Origin: Palsa-506 sp963836355
GTDB taxonomy: Bacteria > Actinomycetota > Actinomycetes > Streptosporangiales > Streptosporangiaceae
Assembly (NCBI GenBank): GCA_963836355.1
Contig: CAWIJO010000009.1
Coordinates: 186,001 to 250,000 of the forward strand
Length of the DNA: 64,000 bases
Reading direction: 5' to 3'
Shown here: one piece after another, positions 53,318-62,217 of the stretch
Position numbering within the stretch: the stretch's first letter is position 1
How the letters are laid out: each line of letters begins with the position of its first letter
Program-made: the position numbers and the translations under genes
The notes under the pieces: model-generated
Databases searched by the model: none
What the model was told of the DNA's origin: nothing
Seen by the model: only the letters and a program-made list of their open reading frames with translations

Positions 53318-54061
53318 GTGCCCGCTCAGCTGATCACTGCAGTCGCTCTCTACGGCACCAAGACCGGCGAGGTCAAGAAGTTGCTGGAGACCGTGCAGGC
53401 ACTGCTCAGCGAGAGCCTGCGCGGCGGATTCCGTCCCTACACGCTCGACCAGGTACATGGCACCGTGGTCAGGCTGGACGGAGTGGCAGATGCGCGGACG
53501 GGAATGATCGTCAACCGGCGCTACCTTGAGGTCACTGGCATCCCGCGCGCGATGGATCATGCCCGGGCACTGGAGATCCTTGCTGCTGGTCTCACGCCCC
53601 CGCTGAGCATCCGCATCGGCGGCTACGGACCGGACACCCCGGCATCGTTCTCAAGCCGCGGACAGCATCCGTATGAGCGGATGTTCTCCGTGCAGGGGAA
53701 TGCGTTCGTCCTGGTGGGATGGCCTCTGAGCACGGTGACAGCCGGCATTTCACCCGGACCGCTTGATGAACTTCGCCGGGCGATGAGCGAGGCGAACATT
53801 TTGCACTGGTACCACGAGCCGGTCGCCGATGTCGACAATGACTTCCATCTTGTCGTCGGCCACCACGATGGCGTCCCGGAGCATGAGGCGAAGGATGCGG
53901 TACGCGGCGTACGCGCCTATCTGGCACAGCATCCTGTCCAGGTAGAGGTGGGCGCCGATCAGATGACCATCATTGCCGCGGACTCGCCGACGCTAGCGCC
54001 CGCGCAGTTCATTGGCCGGCTTCCGGTGGAACCTGCGGATATCGTGAACTTGTACCGCTAG
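53318..54061 (+). CDS. Hypothetical protein, possible 2H phosphoesterase-like fold
   Basis: From GTG 53318 the frame gives 247 residues (MPAQLITAVALYGTKTGEVK). It could start earlier in the open frame. It has alternating hydrophobic strands. A first motif VHGTVVRLDG resembles the HxT of 2H phosphoesterases; a second His region is DFHLVVGHHDG near residue 185, not the standard HxT/S. The relation is weak, and no close family is recognised. Confidence 0.65.
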   Translation: MPAQLITAVALYGTKTGEVKKLLETVQALLSESLRGGFRPYTLDQVHGTVVRLDGVADARTGMIVNRRYLEVTGIPRAMDHARALEILAAGLTPPLSIRIGGYGPDTPASFSSRGQHPYERMFSVQGNAFVLVGWPLSTVTAGISPGPLDELRRAMSEANILHWYHEPVADVDNDFHLVVGHHDGVPEHEAKDAVRGVRAYLAQHPVQVEVGADQMTIIAADSPTLAPAQFIGRLPVEPADIVNLYR

Positions 54062-54363
54062 CGGCACATCATGACGGCCGGGCGCGACTGCCATCGCCAG
54101 CTCGCGCCAACAGGCGGAGCCCGGCCGGGGGCGATTGCCTAGCTTTCCTGCAGCCCTAGCGTGCCGTGGTGCCAGAAGACCGCAACACGGGCGTCCGACA
54201 GGAATTGCGGTACCTCACCGAGGTCGACCACCACGACCACGAGGCGCTCGGCGCGCTGAATGGGGTCGACGGGCGCGGTGTAGGCATAGCCCGCTGTACC
54301 AGATCACGCTGGCGCCCGGGGAACCCCACGACCGCAGGCGGCAGCGAGCCGCCGACTTGACGC

Positions 54364-54411
54364 AACCATTTGATTGCCATAATATAGCAATCAAATGGTT
54401 GCTATATTATG
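54364..54411. promoter_or_regulatory. Overlapping perfect palindromes, AT-rich
   Basis: AACCATTTGATTGC at 54364-54377 is inverted at 54387-54400 with a 9-base loop. CATAATATAGCAA at 54378-54390 is inverted at 54399-54411 with an 8-base spacer. The arms overlap, so the two hairpins exclude each other. The element is about 65% A+T in a very GC-rich region and lies just before DUF2182. It looks like an operator or RNA switch. Confidence 0.7.
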
Positions 54412-55072
54412 CAAGTCCCTGTTCCGGTCAGGCCGCTGCGACGGCAGCCGCGCTGACAGCGACGCTCGGGCTCGCCGCCGCATCCTGGGTGATCGCGGTC
54501 CGGCAGATGAACGGGATGGACATGGGCGTGGCGACCCGGCTCGATTCGTTCACGTTCTTTGCCGCCCTGCAGGTGCCGATGATGGCAGCGATGATGCTGC
54601 CGGGCGCGGTTCCGGCAGTCCTGAGACGCGCCCATGCCAGCGGTGGAGTGCGCACCGTGCCGCTATTCGTCGGGTCGTACCTGGCCGTCTGGGCACTCCT
54701 GGGCGCCGCCGTGTTTGCGTTGTACCGGCCGCACGGGCCTTTCGCGGCCGGCACGGCCACGATCGTGGCAGGTGTCTACGAGTTCACGCCGCTCAAGCAG
54801 CGCTTCCGCCGGCGCTGCCGGGAGAGCGTCCGTTCTGGATTCGAGTTCGGGCTCTGCTGCGCCGGCTCGAGCATCGGACTGATGCTGATGCTGGTGGCGC
54901 TGGGCGTCATGAGCGTCACCTGGATGGCCGTGATCGCGGTCCTCGTCCTCGTCCAGAAGCTCCTGCCCGCGAAAACCGCCATCGACGTGCCGCTGGCGCT
55001 AGCGATCGTCGGACTGGGAATCCTGATCGTCATCCGCCCACATCAGTTCCCGGGCTCACGCCGCCGATGTGA
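54399..55072 (+). pseudogene. DUF2182 membrane protein, frameshift near the 3' end
   Basis: The frame from TTG 54399 encodes about six membrane spans: SWVIAVRQMNGMDMGVATRL, then DSFTFFAALQVPMMAAMMLP and FEFGLCCAGSSIGLMLMLVA. The family ends VPGLTPPM; here that end is in a frame shifted by one missing base at about 55030-55045, and the stop TGA is at 55070. The main frame instead reads on into the DUF899 gene. DUF2182 proteins are predicted metal-binding membrane proteins. Confidence 0.78.
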
Positions 55073-55151
55073 GACATCATCGGTGGCGCAGGCCACGCCA
55101 AGCCGTTGTAAAGACAAAAGACAAGCTGTAAACGACGAGAAGGAGCGAGCA

Positions 55152-55918
55152 ATGACCGATCACAAGACCGGAACACGTGCCGAGTGGCTTGCGGCCCGGC
55201 TGGAGCTGCTCGACGCCGAGAAGGCGCTGACGCGGCGTAGCGACGAACTGGCGCGGTGGCGGCAAGAGCTGCCCTGGGTCCGGATCGGCAAGGAGTACTG
55301 CTTCGAGACCGATGAGGGCACAGCGTCCCTCGCCGATCTCTTCGCAGGACGCTCGCAGCTGCTCATCTATCACTTCATGTTCGGCCCGAGTACACGGCAG
55401 GGTGCCCGTCCTACTCGGCGATCGCGGACGGCTTCGACGGTTCCGTCGTCCACCTCGCGAATCACGACGTCACGCTCTGCGCGGTGTCGCGGGCTCCGCT
55501 CGCGAAACTGCAGGCGTACAAGCGGCGGATGGGCTGGAGCTTCCCCTGGGCGTCTTCGTCCGGCAGCGACTTCAACTACGACTTCCAGGCGGCAATCACC
55601 AAGGAGCAGTGGGAGTCGGGAGCCGTCGAGTACAACTTCCGCAGGGCGGACTTCCGGCCGCCAGCCGGTCAGGACAGTTCCGGGCTCGACGAGTTCGCAT
55701 CGAGCGTCGTCGGAACGAACTGGGAGACGTACAGGCGAGAAGGTCCCGGCGTGAGCGCGTTCACAATCGAGGATGGCGTCGTCTACCACACCTACTCGGC
55801 GTACGAGCGCGGCCTGGACGGCCTCTGGGGCATGTACCAGTGGCTCGACCGCGCGCCACTCGGTCGCAACGAGACCAGCTTCTGGTGGCGCCGCCACGAC
55901 GAGTACGACAGCCAGTGA
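55152..55918 (+). pseudogene. DUF899 thioredoxin-like protein, one frameshift
   Basis: From ATG 55152 (AAGGAG upstream) the frame gives LARWRQELPWVRIGKEYCFE, then LIYHFMFGP. A missing G at about 55385-55390 shifts the frame, and the next one continues AGCPSYSAIADGFDGSVVHL and VSAFTIEDGVVYHTYSAYER, ending GRNETSFWWRRHDEYDSQ. The family normally has GPxxxxGCPSCS at the join. One base restores the gene. Confidence 0.8.
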
Positions 55919-56105
55919 AACCTCCACAAGCAAAGGAAGAGGACGACTGTCAGTGACTTGTCGGGCAGGACCACCGCCCCGGTTATCAACTCCGAGCCAG
56001 AGCTGTGCCGGTACGCCTGGGCGTGCCGAACACGGACCCGGAGGTAGCGGTCGATGCTGCGGGCAGCCGCATGGCCGATTTCCCTCGGCCGCCAGCTGCA
56101 GCCGG
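55919..56105. other. Short intergenic region between convergent genes
   Basis: Less than 200 bases between the DUF899 stop and the next gene on the other strand. No clear terminator is seen. Confidence 0.3.
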
Positions 56106-56910
56106 CTACCCGACCGGGCCGATTTCGGCGCCGGCGAGCTCGGCGAAGATGAGGAGGATGTCCGGGAGGGTGCGGCCGTTGCGGATAGCGCACCTCGCAG
56201 TGCAGCTGGGTCAGTGCCGCCTCAAGGCCGGCGACGGCGCCGGCTGTGAAGAACTCGGTTAGCGTTGCGTGACCCTGGATGAGCAGGCGGGGCCGCAGGC
56301 TGCCGATGAAGGCGAGGGTCTCCAGGAGCCCTTCGGGGGAGCCTTCGGCGGCGAATGGCTGGCCCAGGTAGGGCATCATCACGTCGCCGGCGAACAGCCC
56401 GCCGTTCGCCGGGAGTTGGACCATCAGCGCGTCTGTGGTTCCCGCCCGGCGCCGGGTAAAGAAGAAAGCTCGGTGCCCCCTGCGGTCCCCGAGTCCTGAC
56501 TTGCGTTCGGCCTCGGCTGCCTGGTCATCTTGGCCCAGCACGGCATGGGCAGCGGCGAGGCCGTGGTGCGCGGCGCGCAGCAGCATCGGCGGGAACTGGT
56601 CCCGGACGGCCAGGACGAACTCCAGGTCGGCCACGGCCAGTTCGGCCCGCCGCCGGTCCGGCGGCAGCCCGGCCAGGGCCAGCCCGCGGAAGTACTGCGG
56701 CAGGCCAAGATCGGTAGCCGCGGCCCGGTCCAGCTTGGCCAGCGCGGCGTCCGCGTCTTCGCCTAGCCGTGCCTGGAAGGACCCGGCGAGCGCGAGCGGC
56801 AGCGCCTCGCCTGGCTGGGCGCCGGCAAACTCGGAGACGTAGCGGTATCCCTCGGCGTCTCCGCGGGCAGCCGCCAGCCTGGTGGCGGGATGACCATGAT
56901 GGCCCGATCG
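56106..56910 (-). pseudogene. TPR plus metallo-beta-lactamase-fold protein, internal deletion and frameshift
   Basis: The TPR part reads AAARGDAEGYRYVSEFAGAQ, SFQARLGEDADAALAKLD and LAVADLEFVLAVRDQFPPML. It passes directly into a late MBL segment (ALMVQLPANGGLFAGDVMMP, LIQGHATLTEFFT), so the HxHxDH half of the MBL domain is missing. Then the frame shifts at about 56180-56190 into IRNGRTLPDILLIFAELAGA and a stop at 56106. It is non-functional. Confidence 0.7.
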
Positions 56911-57106
56911 GCGCCAGGCCAGCGGGCCGCTGTCTTGAGTGATTCGATGCCGCGTGGCGGGCGATCGGTCCGGTCATGATCGCTGGTTCCCTTCGGTGCT
57001 AATCGGGTGTGGCGGGGCAGCGGTCTTGCTGCCGCAGGGTTACCGGGCCGCTGAGGCGGGATGCGCTTTGGTCCTGGCCATCCGGCGGCCTTCGGCTGTT
57101 TCGACG
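56911..57106. other. Short gap upstream of the TPR/MBL remnant
   Basis: No gene is seen. A stop-free frame crosses this stretch on the minus strand from the MFS gene but has no domain similarity. Confidence 0.3.
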
Positions 57107-58138
57107 TCATCGGCCGTTGGGCTCGCTGGCCGGGCGGGCTGGGCGGGCAGGAACAGGACTGCCAGGAGGGCCCCCCGCGGCGGCAACGGAGCCGGCGATA
57201 AGGCAGCCGACAGTGAGGCCGCGCAGGAATGCGTTGGTGGACGCGTGCTGCAGTGCCTGTCCGAGGACCGGGTGGCCGAGGGCCGCGATCTTGCCGGCGG
57301 CCACGTAGGCCGCGCCGACGGACTGATGTGCGATCGCCCCGGCCTGGCCTGGAACGCTCGCTGGCATGGTGGCGGTCAGCCGTGATCCGTAGACGGATGC
57401 GTAAATGCTGCCGATCACGGCCACGCCGAGCGTGCCGCCGACAAGCCTGGTGGAGTCGTTCACGGCCGAGCCGACGCCTGCCATCCGCCGCGAAATGGCG
57501 CCCATGATGGACTCGGTGGCGGGCGCTGAGGTCAGGCCCATGCCGAGCCCGTACAGCACCATCTGGACCGCGATGATGCCGTAACTGATCGTTGCGCTGG
57601 TGGTCACCGCCACCCAGCCGTAGAACGCGGCCATCGCGACCAGCCCGATGGTGACGATGAGCTTGGTCCCTGCCCGCACGGCGAGCGCAGTCCCTGCTAC
57701 CGATCCGGCGCCTGCCGACAACGCCACTGGGAGCAGGTGCACCCCGGTCGAGAGCGGGCCGTAGCCCCTGACAAACTGGAAGTACTGGGTCATCAGGAAG
57801 ATGAAGCCGAACAGCGTAAAGAATGACACCGTGACCGCGCCGCTGGCTGCGCTGAACCGCAGGTTGCGGAATAGCCGCATATCGAGCATCGGGTGCACGG
57901 CAAGTCGCTCGCGCACGATGAACGCGGCAAGCAGAACCGCCGAGGCGGCAAAGCCGGCCAGGCTTCGCCCGGCTCCCCATCCGTAGGCCGGTGCCTCGAT
58001 GACGGTGAAGACCAGCAGTGCCATGGTTGCTGACGACAGCACCAGGCCGGGGATGTCAGGAGCTGCCGCCTCCGAGTCCTTCGAAGTGGGAACGATGAGC
58101 GCCACCAGGATCGCGGCCACGGCTGCTACCGGCGCCCG
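57107..58138 (-). pseudogene. MFS drug:H+ antiporter (EmrB/QacA type), 3' part only
   Basis: The remaining frame covers the second half of a 14-span MFS transporter: AAVAAILVALIVPTSKDSEA, LAVHPMLDMRLFRNLRFSAA, SFFTLFGFIFLMTQYFQFVR and GLGMGLTSAPATESIMGAIS, then RRMAGVGSAVNDSTRLVGGT. The N-terminal half is gone. It stops abruptly at about 58138, where the HxlR gene remnant begins on the other strand. Confidence 0.78.
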
Positions 58139-58594
58139 GGCCTGATCCGGCGGGAAGACGCCCCGCCTCCCATCGCCACCACCTTGTTCCACCTGACCGA
58201 CGCGGGCGCGGAGTTGCAGCCGGTCCTCGACGCCATCGGCCGGTGGGGGGTCAGGTACATGATCGAGCCCGCGGGCGGCGACCAGTTCCGCGGCCACTGG
58301 TTCGCCTTCCCGGCCTCGTTCTTCCTGCACGACCGCGATCCTGGCGGGCCACCGGTGTCGATCGAGCTGCGCACCGCCAGCAGTCCTGTGATCATCGAGG
58401 TATCCGGCGGCTCGGTCACCACCCGGCTCGGCTCCGCCGCAGCACCGGACCTCATCCTGGCCGGCGAACCGCGGCTCATCCTCGCCCTGTTCGCCGGCAA
58501 GCTCACCGCCGCCGAGGTAACCGATCGCGGCCTGGAGATCAGCGGCGACGCCAGCGTGCTGCAGCGCGTGCTGCCGGAACAAGTGGCCGCGTAG
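58139..58594 (+). pseudogene. HxlR-type transcription regulator with SCP2-like C-terminus, 3' part only
   Basis: The frame enters at GLIRREDAPPPIATTLFHLT, the end of the winged helix, then DAGAELQPVLDAIGRWGVRY. A C-terminal SCP2-like domain follows (ASSPVIIEVSGGSVTTRLGS, LILAGEPRLILALFAGKLTA), ending QRVLPEQVAA. About 60 N-terminal residues are missing. TTG 58184 could start a shorter product but would lack the DNA-binding helix. Confidence 0.75.
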
Positions 58595-58629
58595 CACTAT
58601 CTGGATGATCTGCGAGCGCCGTGCACGCC

Positions 58630-58753
58630 GATAGGCCACGCGGATCGGCCACGCGGATCGGCCACGCGGATCGGCCACGCGGATCGGCCACGCGGATCGG
58701 CCACGCGGATCGGCCACGCGGATCGGCCACGCGGATCGGCCACGCGGATCGGC
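58630..58753. repeat. Tandem repeat, 13 bp unit, about 9.5 copies
   Basis: Nearly perfect copies of GATCGGCCACGCG. Because 13 is not a multiple of 3, all frames read the same 13-residue cycle. It follows the HxlR remnant. Confidence 0.93.
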
Positions 58754-59011
58754 GGAGGCGCGACCATGCGGTCAGCACCGATCTCATGCACTTCAGTCCC
58801 CGGCCATCCCCTCGCCGGCGCCAAATCCCAGGCTGGCCGTTCGGGTCAAGGGTGGCCGAAGGCAATCGCTGGCGACGCCAGGCCCTTAACTATGCGGCCT
58901 TGGCTGCGGCACGAGTCCAGCGAGCGCCATTGACGGTGATCTTGGTGCGCCGTGAGGATGGCCCCTTCCGGACGCCGAGGTCCAGCCGGGCGAATGTGAC
59001 CTGCTACGGCG

Positions 59012-59290
59012 CTAGCCACTGCCGGTGCGCTGCTGGGCTTGGGTGATAGCCCAGGCGGCGTTGATCAGGCCGATATGGCTGAGCGCCTGCGGGAAATTGC
59101 CGATCATCTCGCCGTTGCGGGGGTCGACCTCCTCGGCGAGCAGGCCGACATCGTTGATGGCGGCCACGGCACGCTCGGAGGTCACGGTGGCTGCCTCGAC
59201 TTCGCCCGCGAGTGCCTGCGCCTGCGCCAGCCAGAACGTGCACAGCAGGAACGTGCCCTCCTCACCCGCCAGGCCGTGGCTCGCTACAAG
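59012..59290 (-). pseudogene. GH15-family glycoside hydrolase (trehalase/glucoamylase type), C-terminal fragment
   Basis: The frame reads GLAGEEGTFLLCTFWLAQAQ, LAEEVDPRNGEMIGNFPQAL and SHIGLINAAWAITQAQQR, the conserved C-terminal blocks of the actinobacterial GH15 trehalase/glucoamylase. Nothing of the preceding 500 or so residues is present. The catalytic Glu of the C-terminal part (EEG) is seen, but the protein cannot be active. Confidence 0.75.
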
Positions 59291-59380
59291 TAGGGTCGGA
59301 CGTCTCAATAGCGGTGGCAGATGGCAGGAGCCCGGGCCCTGCGGCAACGACCGGGAACCAGCGCCGCCTGGCGGCCGTGA

Positions 59381-60229
59381 TCAGTTCCGGCCGACACACG
59401 GGTGACCGGCGGGTGGTTCGACGTCGTCGTAGACGCGGGCCGCAGCCAGCAGCCCGTCCGGGCCGCGCTCGTAGACCCCGATTCCCGCCTGGGGCGGCAG
59501 GTCATGGCTGCCCCAGCGGACACAGTTGTACTCCACCGCGCAGCGCACCCCGTCGTCGGTCACCGCGCAGTGCTGCAGGCCGATACCGCCACCCGCGCTG
59601 AAGCGCCGGGTGAAAAACGAGCGGAGCTCGGCGGTACCGCGGTGGGTGAGGTGCGGGCCGATGGGCTCGCGGAAGTACCCATCCGCCGCGAAGGTATTCA
59701 CCACTGCTTCAGCGTCACCAGCGTCCAGCCCGGCCTGGTAGCGGCCGACGACATCACCGGGGCTGACAGGCCCGGGCTTCAGGATAGGAGGCCGGACGTG
59801 GCGCCGTCCATCGACCAGCCACAGGCTGAGGTAGGAGCGGAACACCACCGACCTATCGTCGGGGGATTCGGCGACGACCGCCACTGGCCACACCGCTTCC
59901 CGCCCGTCATAGGCCGTCAGGTGCGCCAGCAGTTCCACCACCGCCCGCCCGCCGACGACGGTCGAGGCCACGGTCTCGATACGGGCGTGGCGCTCGGCCA
60001 GCAAGGATTGACTCTGCCTGACGAACCGCCGCAGCTCCTTGTGGCCTCGGATCTCGCCCGCGCGGGGATCATGGACCACCACTTCACCCGGCCACACCGT
60101 CTCCAGGGCGTGAGTGTCACCCTGGTTCAGTGCGGTGAAGTACTGCCCGACCGGATCAGACTGCCCTGCGGCGCGAGCCTGCCTGCGCGCCAGTTCTACG
60201 GCATTGACGAAATCCGGAAACCACGGCAT
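59381..60229 (-). CDS. Tandem NTF2/SnoaL-like domain protein
   Basis: The protein has 282 residues from ATG 60229 (PWFPDFVNAVELARRQARAA), with GAGG upstream; ATG 60241 is the alternative. Two SnoaL-like domains follow. The first holds VGQYFTALNQGDTHALETVW and HKELRRFVRQS, the second VVGRYQAGLDAGDAEAVVNT and HRGTAELRSFFTRRF. Such domains bind small hydrophobic ligands or catalyse isomerisation; no specific role is seen. Confidence 0.83.
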   Translation of the reverse strand: MPWFPDFVNAVELARRQARAAGQSDPVGQYFTALNQGDTHALETVWPGEVVVHDPRAGEIRGHKELRRFVRQSQSLLAERHARIETVASTVVGGRAVVELLAHLTAYDGREAVWPVAVVAESPDDRSVVFRSYLSLWLVDGRRHVRPPILKPGPVSPGDVVGRYQAGLDAGDAEAVVNTFAADGYFREPIGPHLTHRGTAELRSFFTRRFSAGGGIGLQHCAVTDDGVRCAVEYNCVRWGSHDLPPQAGIGVYERGPDGLLAAARVYDDVEPPAGHPCVGRN

Positions 60230-60516
60230 CTCACACCTCATACTCCCTTGGCGGCCGGACAGGTTCTCCGCAGACTGCCGATCTTGGCCCTCCGGCAACA
60301 TCCTCTCCCCAGCGCCACCCTGAGGAAAGCCCACACCGGCAGCGGAGGTGGCCAGGGCAGCATGGGGGGCATTCGGGGCAACCCCCAGCAGCGAGTGTCG
60401 GCAGCATCTTTGCCCAGGACGTCGATTCGGGGCAATGCCACTGCCTTTCGCAAACCCGTTAGCAAGCCCGGGTCGCCAGAGATGATCAAGCCAGCGTTTG
60501 CGCTGGTCAGACGGGA
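60230..60516. other. Intergenic region
   Basis: This is the upstream sequence of the SnoaL-like gene and the downstream sequence of the GNAT gene, both on the minus strand. No gene is supported. Confidence 0.4.
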
Positions 60517-61100
60517 TTACCGCGCAGCCCTCAGCATGAACGTGAGTGGGGGGCATGCTCCGGCCTGCGCCTCGCCGGTGACCTCGAAGCCAAGGCGCTT
60601 GTAGAAGGAGATGGTGCGCGGATTGGGGGTTTCGAGGTAAGCGGGCAGATGACTCTCGTCAACGATCCCAAGGCAGGACTTCAACAGCTGGCTACCGAGC
60701 CCGCTGCCCTGCAAGGCGACGTCGACACCAAACCACGGCAGATACCGGTGCGGATACGTCGGATGTGCTGCGTCCATCTGGCCAAGGACGGCAAACATGT
60801 CGTCATGCTGACCCGGTGCTACGCTACTGGCGAGCACGGTAGCAATGGCGTCGCCGTCCGGCTCGATGCCCGGTGGCAGCCAGAGGGCGACGGCGGAGAA
60901 CTCGCCAAGTCTCCAAACGGTCCGTTCCCCGAAAGCCCACCGCCGAAGGCGCCAAGAAACCTGGGGAAATCCGCGAGATACTGCTCCGATTCCGGATAGA
61001 GCCAACGCTCAACAGGGTCAGCCGCGAAGGCGAGCGTGAGGGTGGCCGGCGCCTGGGTCTGTTCGTTTTCGCCCACGGGCGAGAACGATAGCTCGCTCAT
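60517..61100 (-). pseudogene. GNAT N-acetyltransferase, one frameshift
   Basis: The N-terminus (MSELSFSPVGENEQTQAPAT, then LAFAADPVERWLYPESEQYL) lies in one frame. After a shift at about 60940-60950 the frame has FGERTVWRLGEFSAVALWLP and the acetyl-CoA site YLPWFGVDVALQGSGLGSQL, then YLETPNPRTISFYKRLGFEV. Apart from the shift the gene looks normal at about 194 residues. The substrate is unknown. Confidence 0.8.
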
Positions 61101-61326
61101 GCTGCTCACCCTATGCCGGTAGGTGGCCGCCCTCGTGTGCGGCATCAGTGCTTAATCAGGATCGATTGCGGGAGCTACAGCCCTAGGCCAGTCCGTCGCT
61201 GATTATCTCGTCGCACTTTTGATGGCGGCTGGCGGGCTGGAGGGCGGCCGCCTGCGGTGACGGATAGGCGGATGTCCGACACGCCGGGCTGGTGAGGCCC
61301 CGGTTACGTGATCTTGCGGGCTGGAC

Positions 61327-61386
61327 GCGGAAGCATCGGCGGTGCTTACGTCCGCCTCTGCTGAGGGAACCCGCCGATGCTTCCGC
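61327..61386. repeat. Perfect inverted repeat, 16 bp arms
   Basis: GCGGAAGCATCGGCGG at 61327-61342 is the exact reverse complement of 61371-61386, with 28 bases between. The right arm overlaps the start of the transposase remnant (ATG 61377), so it may be its left end or control site. Confidence 0.75.
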
Positions 61387-61550
61387 CCCTGAACCTATCT
61401 GCTTCGCTGCCGTGCCTGCTCGGTGAACTGCGGCCGTGCTTCACCGCGCCGGGGTTCGCCACGTTCTGCGGCCTGGGTCGCCGGGCTTGCCGGGCGGCAC
61501 TCGGCACTACACGGTGGATCATCAGCAAGAAACGCGGGTTCGACTTCTGA
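61377..61550 (+). pseudogene. Transposase N-terminal remnant (IS701/DDE-type)
   Basis: The frame reads MLPPLNLSASLPCLLGELRP, then CFTAPGFATFCGL. This matches the start of actinobacterial transposases whose second block reads FRPCFTAPTFATF. After about 40 residues it turns into unrelated sequence and stops at 61548. The DDE catalytic domain is missing. Confidence 0.65.
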
Positions 61551-61875
61551 GCCCTGCGCGCCCCCTTGAACCACGAGTTTTGCGTGCTTCAAACGGAGTT
61601 TCCCGAACTGCTGGCTCAGCGAACTCCCTGGAATGATGGAGGCAACGAGTAGCCAATCGGAGTAACGATCATTGGGCTGGCCTGTAGGGTTATCGCCCAC
61701 CGCCAGAGGCCGTCCGCACGACGCTGATGATGACTAAAGATCTCTAATGGTGGGTGTTACAGACTCATCGACAGCCCGGCCGCCTAAGTAGCAACTGAGC
61801 GTCAGTCACGTAACCCGCCCACCAGCGGTTGACCCCGCTGCCGCCGCGCCCTGCTTTTAGCATTCTGCACGCGGG
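61551..61875. other. Gap after the transposase remnant
   Basis: No gene is supported. The sequence is less GC-rich than its neighbours near 61660-61770, including TAAAGATCTCTAATG, and may include the promoter of the next gene. Confidence 0.4.
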
Positions 61876-61884
61876 GTGGTACCA

Positions 61885-62217
61885 ATGACGGCAGGGCCTG
61901 GTGACCAGGGTTCAGCAGACGCGGCGGCCCGTGGCTATCTGCGGGCGTCGAATGCCGACCGCGAGCATGTGATCGATGTGCTCAAGCCGATGAGCAATGC
62001 AGCCAAGGCGGGCACATGCGTGGTCATTGCGGTAGCCGTGGCGGTCATCGTGTCGATCCCCACCGGCGGTGCCGCACTCTTCGTGTTCGCGCCCTTCTAT
62101 TTCATGGCCTTGCTGGTCGCTGGTGCCCAGATACTCGCCTCGCGACAGGAGAAGCGCTCCCGCCGCGAGCAGCTGCCGCCGCGGGCCAGCGCAGTTCGGT
62201 CAAACGCTCGAGGGTGA
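61885..62217 (+). CDS. Small membrane protein with DUF1707-like N-terminus
   Basis: The protein has 110 residues from ATG 61885 (GTG 61876 is an alternative). The N-terminus contains LRASNADREHVIDVLKP, the beginning of DUF1707, but the domain is cut short. Two membrane spans follow (CVVIAVAVAVIVSI and ALFVFAPFYFMALLVAGAQI). It is similar to, but shorter than, the gene at 34323-34830. Function unknown. Confidence 0.65.
   Translation: MTAGPGDQGSADAAARGYLRASNADREHVIDVLKPMSNAAKAGTCVVIAVAVAVIVSIPTGGAALFVFAPFYFMALLVAGAQILASRQEKRSRREQLPPRASAVRSNARG

Noticed and set aside
58630..58753. CRISPR array
   Set aside because: The repeat units are contiguous with no unique spacers, and no cas gene is present.
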